A stretch of DNA of 64,000 nt from Vibrio jasicida CAIM 1864 = LMG 25398 (GCF_000400365.1 NZ_BAOG01000025.1:124001-188000); one strand, 5' to 3'. Numbered from the stretch's first letter, positions 9,302 through 19,235 are shown. Program-made: numbers and translations. The notes: generated from the sequence alone by a model not told the origin.

Positions 9302-10594
9302 TTACTTGGTTGGGAAACTGATTTGTGCGCTTAACCCGCCTTCACTGCGGTTACGTACCACAACCGAGCCAGAATGTTGGCTAACGATACGCTTCACAAT
9401 GGCTAAGCCCAATCCGGTCCCCTCACTACCTCGCGCGGTATCACCACGAGTAAAAGGTTCAAACAACTTGGCAATTTGCGACTGCTCGATACCCGGGCCA
9501 TTGTCTTCAACGCAAACCCACACCAACTGTTTGTCGGCCGTGACGCCCGTACTGATTTTCACCCAGCCATTGCCGTATCGTAGAGCATTAACCACAAGGT
9601 TACTCACCGCGCGTTTAATCGCGATTGGACTGCCTTTCGCGGTTGGCATCGTAGGGTTGAGGTCAGTTTCGATTTCGACTTCATAACCCCCTTCCGACGT
9701 TGCTACATCGCTGGTAATGGTATTGATGTCCACCTGCTCAAACGACTCTTTATTTACTGGCTTGAGGTAGTCCATAAACTGACTGATGATCTCGTTACAC
9801 TCTTCGGTATCACTGATGATGCCTTCGGCTAAGTAACTGTCTTCAGGTGACATCATTTCTGTCGCGAGGCGAATACGCGTCAGTGGCGTGCGTAAGTCGT
9901 GACTAATGCCTGCCATTAGTAGCGCACGATCTTCTTCCAGCTCTTGAATACCTTTCGACATCTGGTTGAATGCGCGAGTTACAGAGCGGATTTCTGAAGC
10001 ACCTTTCTCTGGCAATGGCGGCGGAATTTCACCTCGACCTACTCCTTTCGCGGCTTTTTCTAACGCAATCAAAGGTCGGTTTTGCAAACGGATAAACAAC
10101 CAGCCACCAGCAATGATAAGAAGCGCCATGATCAAGCTGTTACGGAACAGCGGAGCAAAATCTTCTTCTTGCAGTTCAGAGAGCGGAATACGAATGATGG
10201 AGTTCGGCAACTGATCGATGCGCATCCACAGAATGTAGCTCTCACTGCCAAGTAGCAAACGAACTTCCGTTGGTGAGCCAAGCTCTTGCGACATTTCTTC
10301 TGACATCAAGTCAATCGACATCGCATGATTGAACTCATTCATCATCTCGCTATCAACGCTATGTACTGTTACTCCAAGATTTTCTAGCAATTGGTGACGC
10401 AGAGGTGCATCAGACTTGAGTAAACCATCTTCATCAAGAACCAAATTCAATTCATGAGCGAGAATTTTGTTGAACTGTTGCAAACTTGGCATCAACGCGT
10501 AATTAAAAACGGCGTAGTAAGAAAAGACTTGGCTAGCGAGAAGCAAAGAAATGAACAGTAAAATGGATTGTGTAAATGAACTTCGGATTCGCAT
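9302..10594 (-). CDS. envZ: Osmosensor histidine kinase EnvZ
   Basis: Inner-membrane sensor kinase/phosphatase that phosphorylates OmpR in response to osmolarity and acid. The 430-residue protein has TM1 (about 8-28), a periplasmic domain containing the conserved [13 protein letters not shown] stretch, TM2 (about 152-170), HAMP (about 172-222), the H-box [12 protein letters not shown] with phospho-His232, and a catalytic ATPase domain with N, G1 (DNGPGI) and G2 (GTGLGLAI) boxes. It is read leftward, downstream of ompR. In E. coli ompR and envZ overlap by a few bases; here 124 bp containing a stem-loop separate them. Confidence 0.96.
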   Translation of the reverse strand: MRIRSSFTQSILLFISLLLASQVFSYYAVFNYALMPSLQQFNKILAHELNLVLDEDGLLKSDAPLRHQLLENLGVTVHSVDSEMMNEFNHAMSIDLMSEEMSQELGSPTEVRLLLGSESYILWMRIDQLPNSIIRIPLSELQEEDFAPLFRNSLIMALLIIAGGWLFIRLQNRPLIALEKAAKGVGRGEIPPPLPEKGASEIRSVTRAFNQMSKGIQELEEDRALLMAGISHDLRTPLTRIRLATEMMSPEDSYLAEGIISDTEECNEIISQFMDYLKPVNKESFEQVDINTITSDVATSEGGYEVEIETDLNPTMPTAKGSPIAIKRAVSNLVVNALRYGNGWVKISTGVTADKQLVWVCVEDNGPGIEQSQIAKLFEPFTRGDTARGSEGTGLGLAIVKRIVSQHSGSVVVRNRSEGGLSAQISFPTK

Positions 10595-10648
10595 GGAGGA
10601 TCCCTAATGGACTGTTCCTAGTGAACAACATTAATTGCGAGTTTCCAG

Positions 10649-10675
10649 CCCTCAAACAGGAAGGAGGCTTGAGGG
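10649..10675 (-). promoter_or_regulatory. Stem-loop in the ompR-envZ spacer
   Basis: CCCTCAA (10649-10655) pairs with TTGAGGG (10669-10675), extendable by a bulge. No T tract follows on the minus strand. It could limit read-through from ompR into envZ or stabilise a processed ompR 3' end. Confidence 0.45.
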
Positions 10676-10718
10676 TGGAATATGAGCAGCCGAGTATCGG
10701 CAAACCTTTTATAGCAGA

Positions 10719-11438
10719 TTACGCTTCTTTACCGTCTGGAACGAACACGTAGCCTAAACCCCACACCGTCTGGATGTAGCGCGGCTTGCTTGGATCATCC
10801 TCAAGCATGCGGCGTAGACGCGAAATTTGAACGTCGATAGAACGCTCCATTGCCGAGTATTCACGACCACGGGCCATGTTCATCAGCTTATCACGTGACA
10901 TCGGCTCACGAGCGTTGGTCACAAGTGCTTTCAGCACCGCAAACTCACCTGAAGTCAGTGGCATCGCCTCTTCACCACGGAACATTTCGCGCGTTCCTAG
11001 GTTAAGACGGAAGTCACCAAACTCAACGACTTTCTCTTCCGTGCTTGGCGCACCAGGTAGTTCAACCGTTTGGCGGCGAAGTACTGCTTTAATTCGAGCC
11101 AGCAGTTCACGCGGGTTAAACGGTTTTGGTAAGTAATCGTCTGCTCCCACTTCTAGACCAACGATACGATCAACTTCATCGCCTTTCGCCGTCAGCATTA
11201 GGATAGGTAGCATGTTGTTGGCATGACGTAAACGACGACAAATCGATAAGCCATCTTCGCCCGGCAACATTAAATCCAGCACCATAAGGTGGAAGTTTTC
11301 ACGGGTCAGAAGACGATCCATTTGCTCGCCGTTAGCGACACTTCTCACCTGAAAACCTTGCTCAGAAAGGTAACGCTCCAAAAGAGCACGCAAACGAGCA
11401 TCGTCATCAACCACTAATATTTTATGATTTTCCTGCAT
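10719..11438 (-). CDS. ompR: Osmotic response regulator OmpR
   Basis: DNA-binding response regulator of the OmpR/PhoB class, partner of EnvZ, controlling porin and other envelope genes. The 239-residue product is nearly collinear with E. coli OmpR. Its receiver domain has acidic residues Asp11-Asp13, phospho-acceptor Asp55 in VLDLMLPGEDG, and Lys in the KPFNPREL loop. The C-terminal winged helix (about 135-235) includes TSGEFAVLKALV and the recognition region SIDVQISRLRRM. ATG at 11438 has GGATGTTTCA-type sequence upstream. A MITE-like element lies between it and divergent greB. Confidence 0.97.
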   Translation of the reverse strand: MQENHKILVVDDDARLRALLERYLSEQGFQVRSVANGEQMDRLLTRENFHLMVLDLMLPGEDGLSICRRLRHANNMLPILMLTAKGDEVDRIVGLEVGADDYLPKPFNPRELLARIKAVLRRQTVELPGAPSTEEKVVEFGDFRLNLGTREMFRGEEAMPLTSGEFAVLKALVTNAREPMSRDKLMNMARGREYSAMERSIDVQISRLRRMLEDDPSKPRYIQTVWGLGYVFVPDGKEA

Positions 11439-11613
11439 TGAAACATCCTTTCAGAGGCATCTATAGTCAAAAATGTATCACTGTTTTTTCAAACGTGCTT
11501 GTGCAAATTGTTACTCTTTTTATCTTAGCCACGATTTTGATGGATTATTCCCATGTTTCACCTTGTTTTTCTTCCCTTCACAACAATTTACAGTCAGACA
11601 AAATCAAGGCGGC

Positions 11614-11925
11614 TATACCCAAGTGACTTCAAGATGCAGGATTCAGAGCGCTGTCATTGATTCCCTGTTTATCGAAAGTAAGCAAGGAAAACAACGCAGC
11701 GTAATAGCCAGCTCTTTCCAAGTTGTTTGACACAGCCATTGGTTTAATAAAAAAGCGGGTCAATTACACGCTCCCGAAGGGCACTCTTTACAAATGGTAA
11801 GGCTCTTGGCTTGTATACTTTGTTGCCGATTCTTGATTTAGGCCCACTAGACCTTTAAATCGCCGCCGCGTCTACAAACCAAGTCATTCTCGCTGAACCT
11901 AGCATCTTGAGGTTACTTGGGTATA
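11614..11925. mobile_element. MITE-like element with 24-bp terminal inverted repeats
   Basis: A 312-bp segment bounded by TATACCCAAGTGACTTC...(11614-11637) and its inverted partner ending in ACTTGGGTATA (11902-11925); the arms match at 22 of 24 positions. There is no convincing reading frame and no transposase. Flanks carry no obvious target duplication beyond a possible TA. A 59-bp palindromic relative with the same arms lies at 63864-63922. The element fills most of the 524-bp gap between ompR and greB and ends 37 bp before the greB start, so it may supply or insulate promoter sequence. I take it as a non-autonomous repeat; the family name is unknown to me. Confidence 0.7.
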
Positions 11926-11962
11926 TGATCAACAGAATCCAATAACGGCTGATTTACTTCTA

Positions 11963-12448
11963 ATGAAAACCAATTTAATTACCCGTGAAGGCTACAATCG
12001 CCTAAAAACAGAACTCGACTTTCTTTGGAGAGAAGATCGCCCAGAGGTCACCAAAAAGGTAACTTGGGCAGCAAGCTTAGGCGACCGAAGCGAAAACGCA
12101 GATTATCAGTACAACAAAAAACGCTTGCGTGAAATTGACCGCCGCGTCAGATACTTACGCAAGCGTCTAGAGCAAGTCAAAGTGGTGGATTACTCACCTC
12201 AGCAAGAAGGCAAAGTGTTCTTTGGTGCTTGGGTGGAAATTGAGAACGAAGCGGGCGATGTGAAGAGTTTCCGCATCGTTGGTCCCGATGAAATCTATGG
12301 CGATGCAAAAGGTTATATCTCGATTGATTCCCCAATGGCTCGTGCGCTACTAAAAAAAGAAGTCGATGACGAATTCGCAGTGAGAACGCCGGAAGGCTAC
12401 AAAGAGTGGTTTATTAACAGCATTCGCTACCAAGCCGAAGAAAACTGA
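11963..12448 (+). CDS. greB: Transcript cleavage factor GreB
   Basis: Elongation factor that enters the RNA polymerase secondary channel and stimulates cleavage of backtracked transcripts. The 161-residue protein has an N-terminal coiled coil with the acidic tip in GDRSENADYQYNKKRLREID and a C-terminal FKBP-like domain (GKVFFGAWVEIEN, SIDSPMARALLKK). The GreB-type basic patch (RRVRYLRKRLE) and the N-terminus MKTNLITREGYNRLK separate it from GreA. The ATG at 11963 lacks a clear Shine-Dalgarno sequence. Its promoter must lie within or just beside the MITE-like element. A bidirectional terminator follows. Confidence 0.96.
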   Translation: MKTNLITREGYNRLKTELDFLWREDRPEVTKKVTWAASLGDRSENADYQYNKKRLREIDRRVRYLRKRLEQVKVVDYSPQQEGKVFFGAWVEIENEAGDVKSFRIVGPDEIYGDAKGYISIDSPMARALLKKEVDDEFAVRTPEGYKEWFINSIRYQAEEN

Positions 12449-12468
12449 TTGAGTTACACGATAAAAAG

Positions 12469-12497
12469 AAAGCCGCACTTAAGAGTGCGGCTTTTAC
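12469..12497. terminator. Bidirectional terminator between greB and the convergent protease-like gene
   Basis: Stem AAAGCCGCACT/AGTGCGGCTTT with T runs on the plus side and, read in reverse, CTTTCTTTTTAT on the minus side. Confidence 0.88.
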
Positions 12498-12520
12498 GTT
12501 TTGGATATCAACCTTGAAGG

Positions 12521-14404
12521 TTACTCTTCGTAGTCAGGCTTCTCGGTCACAATGTAGTTGGTATCGCTGGCAACAATCGCACCGTGCTTCAAGAAGTTCT
12601 TACCCAGAATCATGCTGTAATGGAAGCGGCTGCGGTCTTGCAGGTTAACGCGAATCTTCTTCTCTAACTCACCCAACTTGACGTGCATTTCCACTACAGG
12701 GCGTACGTTGGCCTTCTCGCCTTTCTTGGCTTTAATGCGCATCACGTCGACAACAGGCTTGGTAAATTCTTTCTTCATGCCGCTGTCATTCTCGTAGGTA
12801 AAGCTCACCATGTCTTTGCCATCTTTCTTGAACTGTTTGATGTTCTTGGCATTAATCGAGCTCACATCCGCACCTGTATCCAACTTCACAGGGAATGACA
12901 TACCTTCCACTTCCGCCACTTCAATATGGCCCGCTTTGAACAGCGGTTTTGCATCCAGCAAATGATCCGCACGAGTATTCAGAAGCACACCACCTTTTGC
13001 CATGTTGTGGCCAAAGACAAAAAATGGTTGCTCTTGGTCGTCCTGCTCTAACACATCAATGGCGAAATCAATGGTCTTCTCTTCGTCACCAAATAGGAAC
13101 TCACCTTCCACTACTGGGCGTACTGAGTCACCTACCTTGAGCTTCTTCAATACGCGTTTAGTGATTTTCTCTTCTTTGCCTTCTGCATTCGGGAGATAGA
13201 AGGTCACGACTTCTTTCTTGTCTTTTTCGGTCAATTCAAAACCATCCACACGCATCAGTGGTGTCTTCACCGCAAAAGTGGGATACGCAGACAAGACGTA
13301 GCCATCAATATTGACGGATTCCTCTGGCGAGATAACCAGCGGTTTCGATTTCAATGCACTCTTAAACGACTTCTCAACCCCGCCGAGAAGGTTTTCTTTA
13401 TCGGTATCAATCACAAAGTGCTGGCTTGCAACATCCTTACCCAAGCGAATTTGCGAACTGAAACCACTGCGGTCACGTAGGTACACCAACCATTGCTGAG
13501 TCTCGGTTTCGCTCACTTTGACAGGTAAATAAACCAAAGGGCGCTCGCTTTTACTTGTTTTAAGCATACGCACTAATGGCAGAGTCATTGGATGACGTTT
13601 ACCGTTTTCACCTTCTAAGGTGAACGAAACCTGTTTTTTCTTCTCGTCCACTTTGATATTCAAAGCATGCACATTGGTGTAACGACTGGTGGTTGAGATG
13701 CTAATTTTGTATGGCACACCTTCGACTTCAACCGTTTCTTTTTTACCAATCATCTGGGCTTTAGGTTGCTCTTGAAGATAATCGTAGCCAGCAAACACCC
13801 ACGCATTGTTATCAAGGTAAGTTTTACCAATCAAAATCGGCGCTGAAAATTGAGTACGCTTGGTTAGGTTCACCACGGTGTCCACAGTATGCCCTGCAAT
13901 GGTCATCGGCATTTTTACCGTCGGGCGCAAAATTGGTTTTTCACTGGTACGGCTACGGATCGCACTGATACGCTCAAGATCATCGGTGATCTTAATTTCT
14001 TTACCGGTGTATGGGTGATGAAGAGTGAACGTCACTTTCACTTGATAAGGCTTGAAGCTGTCTGCATCCCACTTCGCTTTAGTTCCTCCAAGGTCATCGA
14101 TGATTGCCCACATCAACTTGCTATCTTTTAAGTTTTTGTATTCTGGGTTGGTACTGCTTACATGGATGTTTTCTGCGTGCATCGATGTCGTATCGGCACC
14201 GGTATCAATTTTACCGATGAACGGCACATCGCTTAGCTCTGGAATGTCGCTGTAATACACGCTTTCAACACGGCCTAGTACCAGTTTGTCATCAAGTTGA
14301 TAGATTGGATCTTGGGTTGTTGCAGAGAGAGATTGTGACCACGCGAGCGGTGCCGCTAATAAGGCACCTGAGAGCGCCAGAGCCAAAGACATTTTCTTCA
14401 TCAT
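12521..14404 (-). CDS. Periplasmic retropepsin-like protein with four repeat modules ('ATP-dependent zinc protease' family, PF05618 type)
   Basis: The 627-residue product has a signal peptide (MMKKMSLALALSGALLAAPLA) and is probably periplasmic. Residues 41-215 and 490-620 are retropepsin-like modules, each with an intact DTGAD active-site motif (Asp67 and Asp509) followed by a downstream hydrophobic-Gly flap-like segment and ILIGK/MILGK. Residues about 218-345 and 365-480 look like further copies lacking the catalytic motif: the first has TTSRYTNVHA where DTGA(D)TSS.HA would be, the second keeps VRPVVE and FGHNMAKGGVLL only. Retropepsins work as dimers, so the two intact modules may pair within one chain. 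The family name 'ATP-dependent zinc protease' is historical; no ATP or zinc motif is visible. Substrate unknown. Confidence 0.75.
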   Translation of the reverse strand: MMKKMSLALALSGALLAAPLAWSQSLSATTQDPIYQLDDKLVLGRVESVYYSDIPELSDVPFIGKIDTGADTTSMHAENIHVSSTNPEYKNLKDSKLMWAIIDDLGGTKAKWDADSFKPYQVKVTFTLHHPYTGKEIKITDDLERISAIRSRTSEKPILRPTVKMPMTIAGHTVDTVVNLTKRTQFSAPILIGKTYLDNNAWVFAGYDYLQEQPKAQMIGKKETVEVEGVPYKISISTTSRYTNVHALNIKVDEKKKQVSFTLEGENGKRHPMTLPLVRMLKTSKSERPLVYLPVKVSETETQQWLVYLRDRSGFSSQIRLGKDVASQHFVIDTDKENLLGGVEKSFKSALKSKPLVISPEESVNIDGYVLSAYPTFAVKTPLMRVDGFELTEKDKKEVVTFYLPNAEGKEEKITKRVLKKLKVGDSVRPVVEGEFLFGDEEKTIDFAIDVLEQDDQEQPFFVFGHNMAKGGVLLNTRADHLLDAKPLFKAGHIEVAEVEGMSFPVKLDTGADVSSINAKNIKQFKKDGKDMVSFTYENDSGMKKEFTKPVVDVMRIKAKKGEKANVRPVVEMHVKLGELEKKIRVNLQDRSRFHYSMILGKNFLKHGAIVASDTNYIVTEKPDYEE

Positions 14405-14614
14405 TGTTTTCCGTGTGAGCTAAGGTACAGGGGTTAGTCGATAACCAAACGTATAAGTTCTCAATTTAATTACAGTTTTGACACAAATCTGACTGATGTC
14501 CACCAGCGCTCGGTAAATTTTTGCGTTACTAGTTTAAAACATTGCAAATTCCATGAATGGCCCCAATGTTCTATACACAACCAATACCCAAACAGAATTA
14601 AAGAGAATACACGG

Positions 14615-16936
14615 ATGAGCCAAGCTATCTGTCGCATGATTGCTCAAGAGCTGAATGTTCGCCCTGAGCAAGTCAACGCTGCTGTAACCCTTATTGATGA
14701 CGGTAACACGGTCCCATTTATTGCACGTTACCGTAAAGAGGTGACGGGCGGCCTTGATGACACCCAACTGCGTACTCTAGACAGCCGTCTGTCTTACCTT
14801 CGTGAGCTGGATGACCGCCGTCAAACCATCCTGAAATCGATTCAAGAGCAAGGCAAACTTACGCCAGAGCTAGAACAAGAAATCACTCAGGCAGACAGCA
14901 AGACTCGTCTTGAAGACTTGTATCTACCTTACAAACCAAAGCGTCGTACCAAAGGTCAGATCGCGATTGAAGCCGGTCTTGAGCCACTTGCAGACCTGCT
15001 TTGGAATCATCCGCAAACTGAGCCAGAAAGCGAAGCAAGCAAATACCTTGATGCAGACAAAGGCGTGGCAGACACCAAAGCCGCACTGGATGGCGCTCGC
15101 GCAATCATCATGGAACGCATCGCGGAAGACGCAAACCTACTGGAGAAAATCCGTGGTCACCTAAACCGCAATGCGGAAATGGGAGCTCGTGTCGTAGAAG
15201 GCAAAGAGCAAGAAGGTGAGAAGTTCAAAGATTACTTCAACCACAACGAGGCCCTAAGCAAAGTGCCATCACACCGCGCACTGGCGATGCTACGTGGTCG
15301 TAACGAAGGCTTCCTGACATTGGCAATGAATGCCGATCCAGAACAGGAAGAAGGCGTTCGCCAGTCTTACTGCGAAACAATTATCGCTGACCACTACGGC
15401 GTCACGCTTAGCAGCGCACCTGCGGATACGTGGCGTAAGCAAGTAATTAGCTGGACATGGCGCATCAAAGTATCGATGCACATGGAAACCGAGCTAATGG
15501 GCGCAATGAAAGAGCGCGCAGAAATCGAAGCGATTGAAGTATTTGCCACCAACCTAAAAGACTTATTGATGGCAGCACCGGCAGGTCCTCGTGCAACACT
15601 TGGTCTCGATCCTGGCCTGCGCACGGGCTCTAAAATCGCTATTGTCGATCCGACTGGTAAGGTGCTTGCAACCGAAACCATCTACCCTCACCCACCACAA
15701 AAGCAATACGACAAATCAGCGCAAGTCGTTGATCAGTTGGTGCGCAAGTACAACGTGGATTTGATCGCTATCGGCAACGGCACGGCTTCACGTGAAACCG
15801 ACAGTTTTGTCGCAGACGTCATCAAACGTGGCAACCTGAAAGTTCAGAAAATTATCGTGAGTGAAGCGGGGGCATCAGTTTACTCTGCGTCTGAGCTTGC
15901 AGCGAAAGAATTTCCGAATATGGACGTGTCTCTGCGTGGTGCGGTGTCGATTGCTCGTCGTCTGCAAGACCCACTGGCTGAACTAGTGAAAATTGATCCT
16001 AAGTCGATCGGTGTGGGTCAGTACCAGCACGACGTTAGCCAATCTATGCTGGCAAAACGCCTAGATGCGATTGTGGAAGACTGTGTAAACGCGGTGGGTG
16101 TTGATGTGAATACCGCCTCTGCAGCGCTACTGACACGCGTAGCGGGTTTATCTAGCACCATCGCGCAGAACATTGTCGACTTCCGTGATGAAAACGGTCG
16201 TTTCGAAGCTCGCACGACCTTGAAGAAAGTGCCTCGCTTGGGTCCTAAGGCATTCGAACAGTGTGCTGGCTTCCTACGAATCATGGATGGTAAGAACCCA
16301 CTTGATGCATCTGCAGTTCACCCAGAAGCGTACCCAGTGGTAAAAGCGATTTCTGAAAAGAACAGCAAAGACATCAAAGCACTGATTGGTGATTCAAGCT
16401 TCTTAAAAGGTCTGCATGCTGTCGATTACACTGACGATAACTTCGGTGTGCCAACCATTACAGACATCATCAAAGAGCTCGATAAGCCGGGTCGCGACCC
16501 ACGTCCAGAATTCAAAACGGCGACGTTTGCAGAGGGCGTAAACTCGGTATCAGACTTGGAACCGGGCATGATTCTAGAAGGTGTGGTGTCTAACGTAGCC
16601 AACTTCGGTGCCTTCGTTGATATCGGCGTTCACCAAGATGGCCTTGTGCATATATCGGCACTGACAGATCGTTATGTATCGGATCCACGTGAAGTGGTCA
16701 AAGCGGGCGACATCGTTAAAGTGAAAGTAATGGAAGTGGACGTGCAGCGTAAGCGTATTGGTCTCTCAATGCGTATGAACGACGAACCGGGTCAAGACAA
16801 CCGTAGCCAACGCTCATCAGCAGCGCCGCGTCGTAATGACCAACCGCAGCGTCGTCAACCTCGCCGTGATGACTCGTCATCTAACAACGCGATGGGCGGT
16901 GCTTTTGCCGCAGCGTTTGCTAAAGCGAAAAAGTAA
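14615..16936 (+). CDS. tex: Transcription accessory / RNA-binding protein Tex (YhgF)
   Basis: Large nucleic-acid-binding protein homologous to eukaryotic Spt6, thought to act in transcription and RNA turnover. The 773-residue product has the Tex N-terminal helical region ([24 protein letters not shown]), a YqgF RNase-H-like domain (about 325-450, [13 protein letters not shown]), tandem helix-hairpin-helix motifs (about 490-560) and a C-terminal S1 RNA-binding domain (about 650-720, [21 protein letters not shown]). The tail is Arg/Gln/Ser-rich and ends in Ala/Lys repeats. Length equals E. coli YhgF. It is transcribed divergently from the retropepsin-like gene across a 210-bp gap. Confidence 0.95.
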   Translation: MSQAICRMIAQELNVRPEQVNAAVTLIDDGNTVPFIARYRKEVTGGLDDTQLRTLDSRLSYLRELDDRRQTILKSIQEQGKLTPELEQEITQADSKTRLEDLYLPYKPKRRTKGQIAIEAGLEPLADLLWNHPQTEPESEASKYLDADKGVADTKAALDGARAIIMERIAEDANLLEKIRGHLNRNAEMGARVVEGKEQEGEKFKDYFNHNEALSKVPSHRALAMLRGRNEGFLTLAMNADPEQEEGVRQSYCETIIADHYGVTLSSAPADTWRKQVISWTWRIKVSMHMETELMGAMKERAEIEAIEVFATNLKDLLMAAPAGPRATLGLDPGLRTGSKIAIVDPTGKVLATETIYPHPPQKQYDKSAQVVDQLVRKYNVDLIAIGNGTASRETDSFVADVIKRGNLKVQKIIVSEAGASVYSASELAAKEFPNMDVSLRGAVSIARRLQDPLAELVKIDPKSIGVGQYQHDVSQSMLAKRLDAIVEDCVNAVGVDVNTASAALLTRVAGLSSTIAQNIVDFRDENGRFEARTTLKKVPRLGPKAFEQCAGFLRIMDGKNPLDASAVHPEAYPVVKAISEKNSKDIKALIGDSSFLKGLHAVDYTDDNFGVPTITDIIKELDKPGRDPRPEFKTATFAEGVNSVSDLEPGMILEGVVSNVANFGAFVDIGVHQDGLVHISALTDRYVSDPREVVKAGDIVKVKVMEVDVQRKRIGLSMRMNDEPGQDNRSQRSSAAPRRNDQPQRRQPRRDDSSSNNAMGGAFAAAFAKAKK

Positions 16937-17000
16937 TCTCGCCAAGGCTTCACTACTAATAACGAGACTTCACCACTAACGAATTTTCACAACTAAAAAG

Positions 17001-17039
17001 AAAACGCTCCAATCAGTGAATCTGCTTGGAGCGTTTTTG
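17001..17039 (+). terminator. Rho-independent terminator after tex
   Basis: Stem AAAACGCTCCAA/TTGGAGCGTTTT with T5. The stem's A-rich left arm could also serve the convergent minus-strand gene ending at 17061. Confidence 0.88.
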
Positions 17040-17060
17040 TTTGAGTAGGATATTGAGTCG

Positions 17061-17525
17061 TCATAATACTGCTATCACTTCTGACGGTGTATGGGGCACG
17101 ACCGAGTGACCATAATGAAACTTAATCACCTTCCTGCGCTTTTCCATCAATCCCTCTTTGACCGCAGCATCCAAAATGCGCTTAGGTAATCGAAAGCGTA
17201 TCGCGTAGCCCTTACCCTGATCTTCGCTGTAACTCTTGAGCGCAAGCAAACCGAAGAGACGCTCTAGCGTGTCTTCAGGTTCTTCGTGATAACGGGTATC
17301 CACCTCAGGTTCTACTTCGTAACCTGGATGCTCCGATGGGTCCCACGAGGATTGGCGTCGCCGCTTCTCATCACTTTTTACTTTGCGCTCCGCATTGGTT
17401 TTTGCCAGTGCGACTGTTGGCGTGACAGGTTCTCGGACTTTATTGTCACGAGCAGCTTGTTCCGTCTGCACATTAACGGATGGGGCGATCAGTGGCACGC
17501 TTACGTTAGCCGGTGACACAATCAT
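17061..17525 (-). CDS. Hypothetical protein, Vibrio-lineage type
   Basis: I do not recognise a function. The 154-residue product has a Shine-Dalgarno GGAGG 8 nt before its ATG, so it is probably real. The N-terminal half (1-75) is low-complexity and likely disordered, with a Lys/Arg stretch (AERKVKSDEKRRRQ). A central acidic segment (EVEPEVDTRYHEEPEDTLERLF) precedes a C-terminal part with KRILDAAVKEGLMEKRRKVIKFHYG. There is no signal peptide or membrane segment. It lies downstream of bioH on the same strand, separated by 135 bp. Confidence 0.7.
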   Translation of the reverse strand: MIVSPANVSVPLIAPSVNVQTEQAARDNKVREPVTPTVALAKTNAERKVKSDEKRRRQSSWDPSEHPGYEVEPEVDTRYHEEPEDTLERLFGLLALKSYSEDQGKGYAIRFRLPKRILDAAVKEGLMEKRRKVIKFHYGHSVVPHTPSEVIAVL

Positions 17526-17660
17526 TGCGAACCCTCCTCAGAGTCGCCCAACTCGTCAATACAGCAAACTCCTCCTACAGGAAGAGTTTACCAAAACTTA
17601 TATCGACCAATTTTTAAACAGCTTTAGGGTTTTATTCGCTTAGATTTGTAGACTCGCTAA

Positions 17661-18425
17661 TTAAGCGGCAAATTCTCGCACTTGGAGACAAAACGCTTCA
17701 TGTTCGGTCATGAACGGCGCGTGGGAAGATTGGTTGAAAACAAACTGCTGAGAACTTGGCAACTGTTCACTCAAGTCACTTGCCACTTTGATTGGCACTA
17801 AACCATCAAGTCGACCATAAAGGCGTAGCATCGGCATAGAAAGGGAAGCCAAAGCATCGCGCAAATCCACATCGGCAAGAATGTTCAAACCAACCAACAA
17901 TGAATCAGGGTTTGGTTGTGGACGTGATAGTACGGCTTGCTTGAGTTGTTTTACGTCTTTGCGCGCAGACGGACTGCCCATCGCTTGCAGCGCCATAAAG
18001 CGCTCGATAGTGACCGAGAAGTCTTCCAGCAATTGATCGGTGAATGCGGTCAATACGTTAGGTTGAATGCCACGCCAAGGACGTTCAGCAGAAAATTTTG
18101 GTGAACTGGCTACCGTGATTAATTTGCTCACACGGTGAGGTGCATTAAGTGCAATGTGGGTTGCCACCAAGCCACCTAGTGACCAGCCAAGCCACACTGC
18201 TTTTTCTGGCGCGTCTTGCAGAACAAGGTCAGCGATTTTTGCTAAGTCTTCGGCGTGAGATTCTGCGCTGTGTCCGTACCCCGGAAGATCGACCACATGC
18301 ACTCGGAAATAAGGTTGAAGAGACTCGACCGTCTGCTGCCATACCGCACCATTCATGCCCCATCCATGAAGCAACACTAAATCTGGTCCTTGACCAAACG
18401 ACTGCCAGTGTAAATTCGTGCTCAT
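17661..18425 (-). CDS. bioH: Pimeloyl-[acyl-carrier protein] methyl ester carboxylesterase BioH
   Basis: Alpha/beta-hydrolase that removes the methyl ester from pimeloyl-ACP, ending the early phase of biotin synthesis. The 254-residue protein carries the triad Ser82 (GWSLGG), Asp207 (YGRLDGLVP) and His235 (SSHAPF), the same numbers as E. coli BioH. The longest frame begins at a GTG (18443), but the ATG at 18425 has a GGGAGA ribosome-binding site and gives the family N-terminus. It is divergent from the comF-like gene, as in E. coli (bioH-gntX). Confidence 0.95.
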   Translation of the reverse strand: MSTNLHWQSFGQGPDLVLLHGWGMNGAVWQQTVESLQPYFRVHVVDLPGYGHSAESHAEDLAKIADLVLQDAPEKAVWLGWSLGGLVATHIALNAPHRVSKLITVASSPKFSAERPWRGIQPNVLTAFTDQLLEDFSVTIERFMALQAMGSPSARKDVKQLKQAVLSRPQPNPDSLLVGLNILADVDLRDALASLSMPMLRLYGRLDGLVPIKVASDLSEQLPSSQQFVFNQSSHAPFMTEHEAFCLQVREFAA

Positions 18426-18509
18426 GTTCTCGTTCTCTCCCACTTATCTTATTCCTTACTAGACATTCCAAGCTTTAATCTGATGACTCGCTCACCTTGG
18501 ATGGATTGT

Positions 18510-19235
18510 ATGTTATCTGATCAATGGCAAAACATCATGCACCGTGTACTTGGCAATCAATGCGGTTTGTGTCGATTTCCGATTTCCGCTGAACAGAAAC
18601 CAAACCCAATGCGTTGGTGCGACCATTGTTTTGAACACCTTACACCCATCAAACGGTGCACTCGCTGTGGTTTAAAGATGACAGAGGAGGCGTCACAAAC
18701 CTCCACGGAGTGCGGTGAGTGCCTGAAAGAGCCACCGCCTTGGCAACGTTTGTATACGTTGGGAGATTATGATTTCCCCCTTTCTCATCAAGTACAACGT
18801 TTTAAGGATAATGGTGAATCTTGGCATGTTACCGCCCTAACTCAATTGTTAGCGGAACGAATCGAGCATCCTGCTCCTATCATTACTAGTGTCCCTTTGC
18901 ATTGGCAACGTTACTTAAAGCGAGGATTTAATCAGAGTCATGTCTTGGCGACACATTTAGCGCACCACTTGAATAGCAACTATCGCAATCGCGTTTTTAA
19001 ACGCGTCAAAAGCGCACAATCCCAACGTGGAAATAAAAAAGCCGGTCGCGAGCAAAATTTGAAAGCAGCATTTGCCCTACACGGTGAGGTAAACTTTTCC
19101 CACATTGCTATCGTGGACGATGTTGTCACAACAGGCAGTACCGTCCGACAATTATGTCATTTACTACTTGAAGTTGGCGTAGAAAGCATCGATATTTACT
19201 GCATCTGCAGAACTCCTGCCCCTGGTTCAGGCTAG
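18510..19235 (+). CDS. ComF/GntX-family phosphoribosyltransferase-like protein
   Basis: Amidophosphoribosyltransferase-like protein of the ComF family, linked to DNA uptake in naturally competent bacteria, including vibrios. The product (241 residues from this start) has an N-terminal zinc ribbon with several CxxC pairs (CGLC, CDHC, CTRC, CGEC) and a C-terminal PRTase fold with the PRPP-binding motif [12 protein letters not shown]. An [17 protein letters not shown] block is typical. Starts at 18483 and 18501 are also in frame; 18510 (MLSDQWQ) is preferred for its upstream GGATGGA and a longer promoter gap from bioH, but this is uncertain. Confidence 0.87.
   Translation: MLSDQWQNIMHRVLGNQCGLCRFPISAEQKPNPMRWCDHCFEHLTPIKRCTRCGLKMTEEASQTSTECGECLKEPPPWQRLYTLGDYDFPLSHQVQRFKDNGESWHVTALTQLLAERIEHPAPIITSVPLHWQRYLKRGFNQSHVLATHLAHHLNSNYRNRVFKRVKSAQSQRGNKKAGREQNLKAAFALHGEVNFSHIAIVDDVVTTGSTVRQLCHLLLEVGVESIDIYCICRTPAPGSG

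Noticed and set aside
11438..11730. Short plus-strand frames in the ompR-greB gap
   Set aside because: They overlap the ompR promoter region and the left arm of the repeat element, and show no coding character.
12521..14404. Literal reading of the retropepsin-like protein as an ATP-dependent zinc protease
   Set aside because: No Walker motif or HExxH-type zinc site is visible; the DTGAD motifs point to an aspartic-protease fold.
14534..14767. Minus-strand frame across the tex start
   Set aside because: It is a shadow of the tex coding sequence with no supporting signals.
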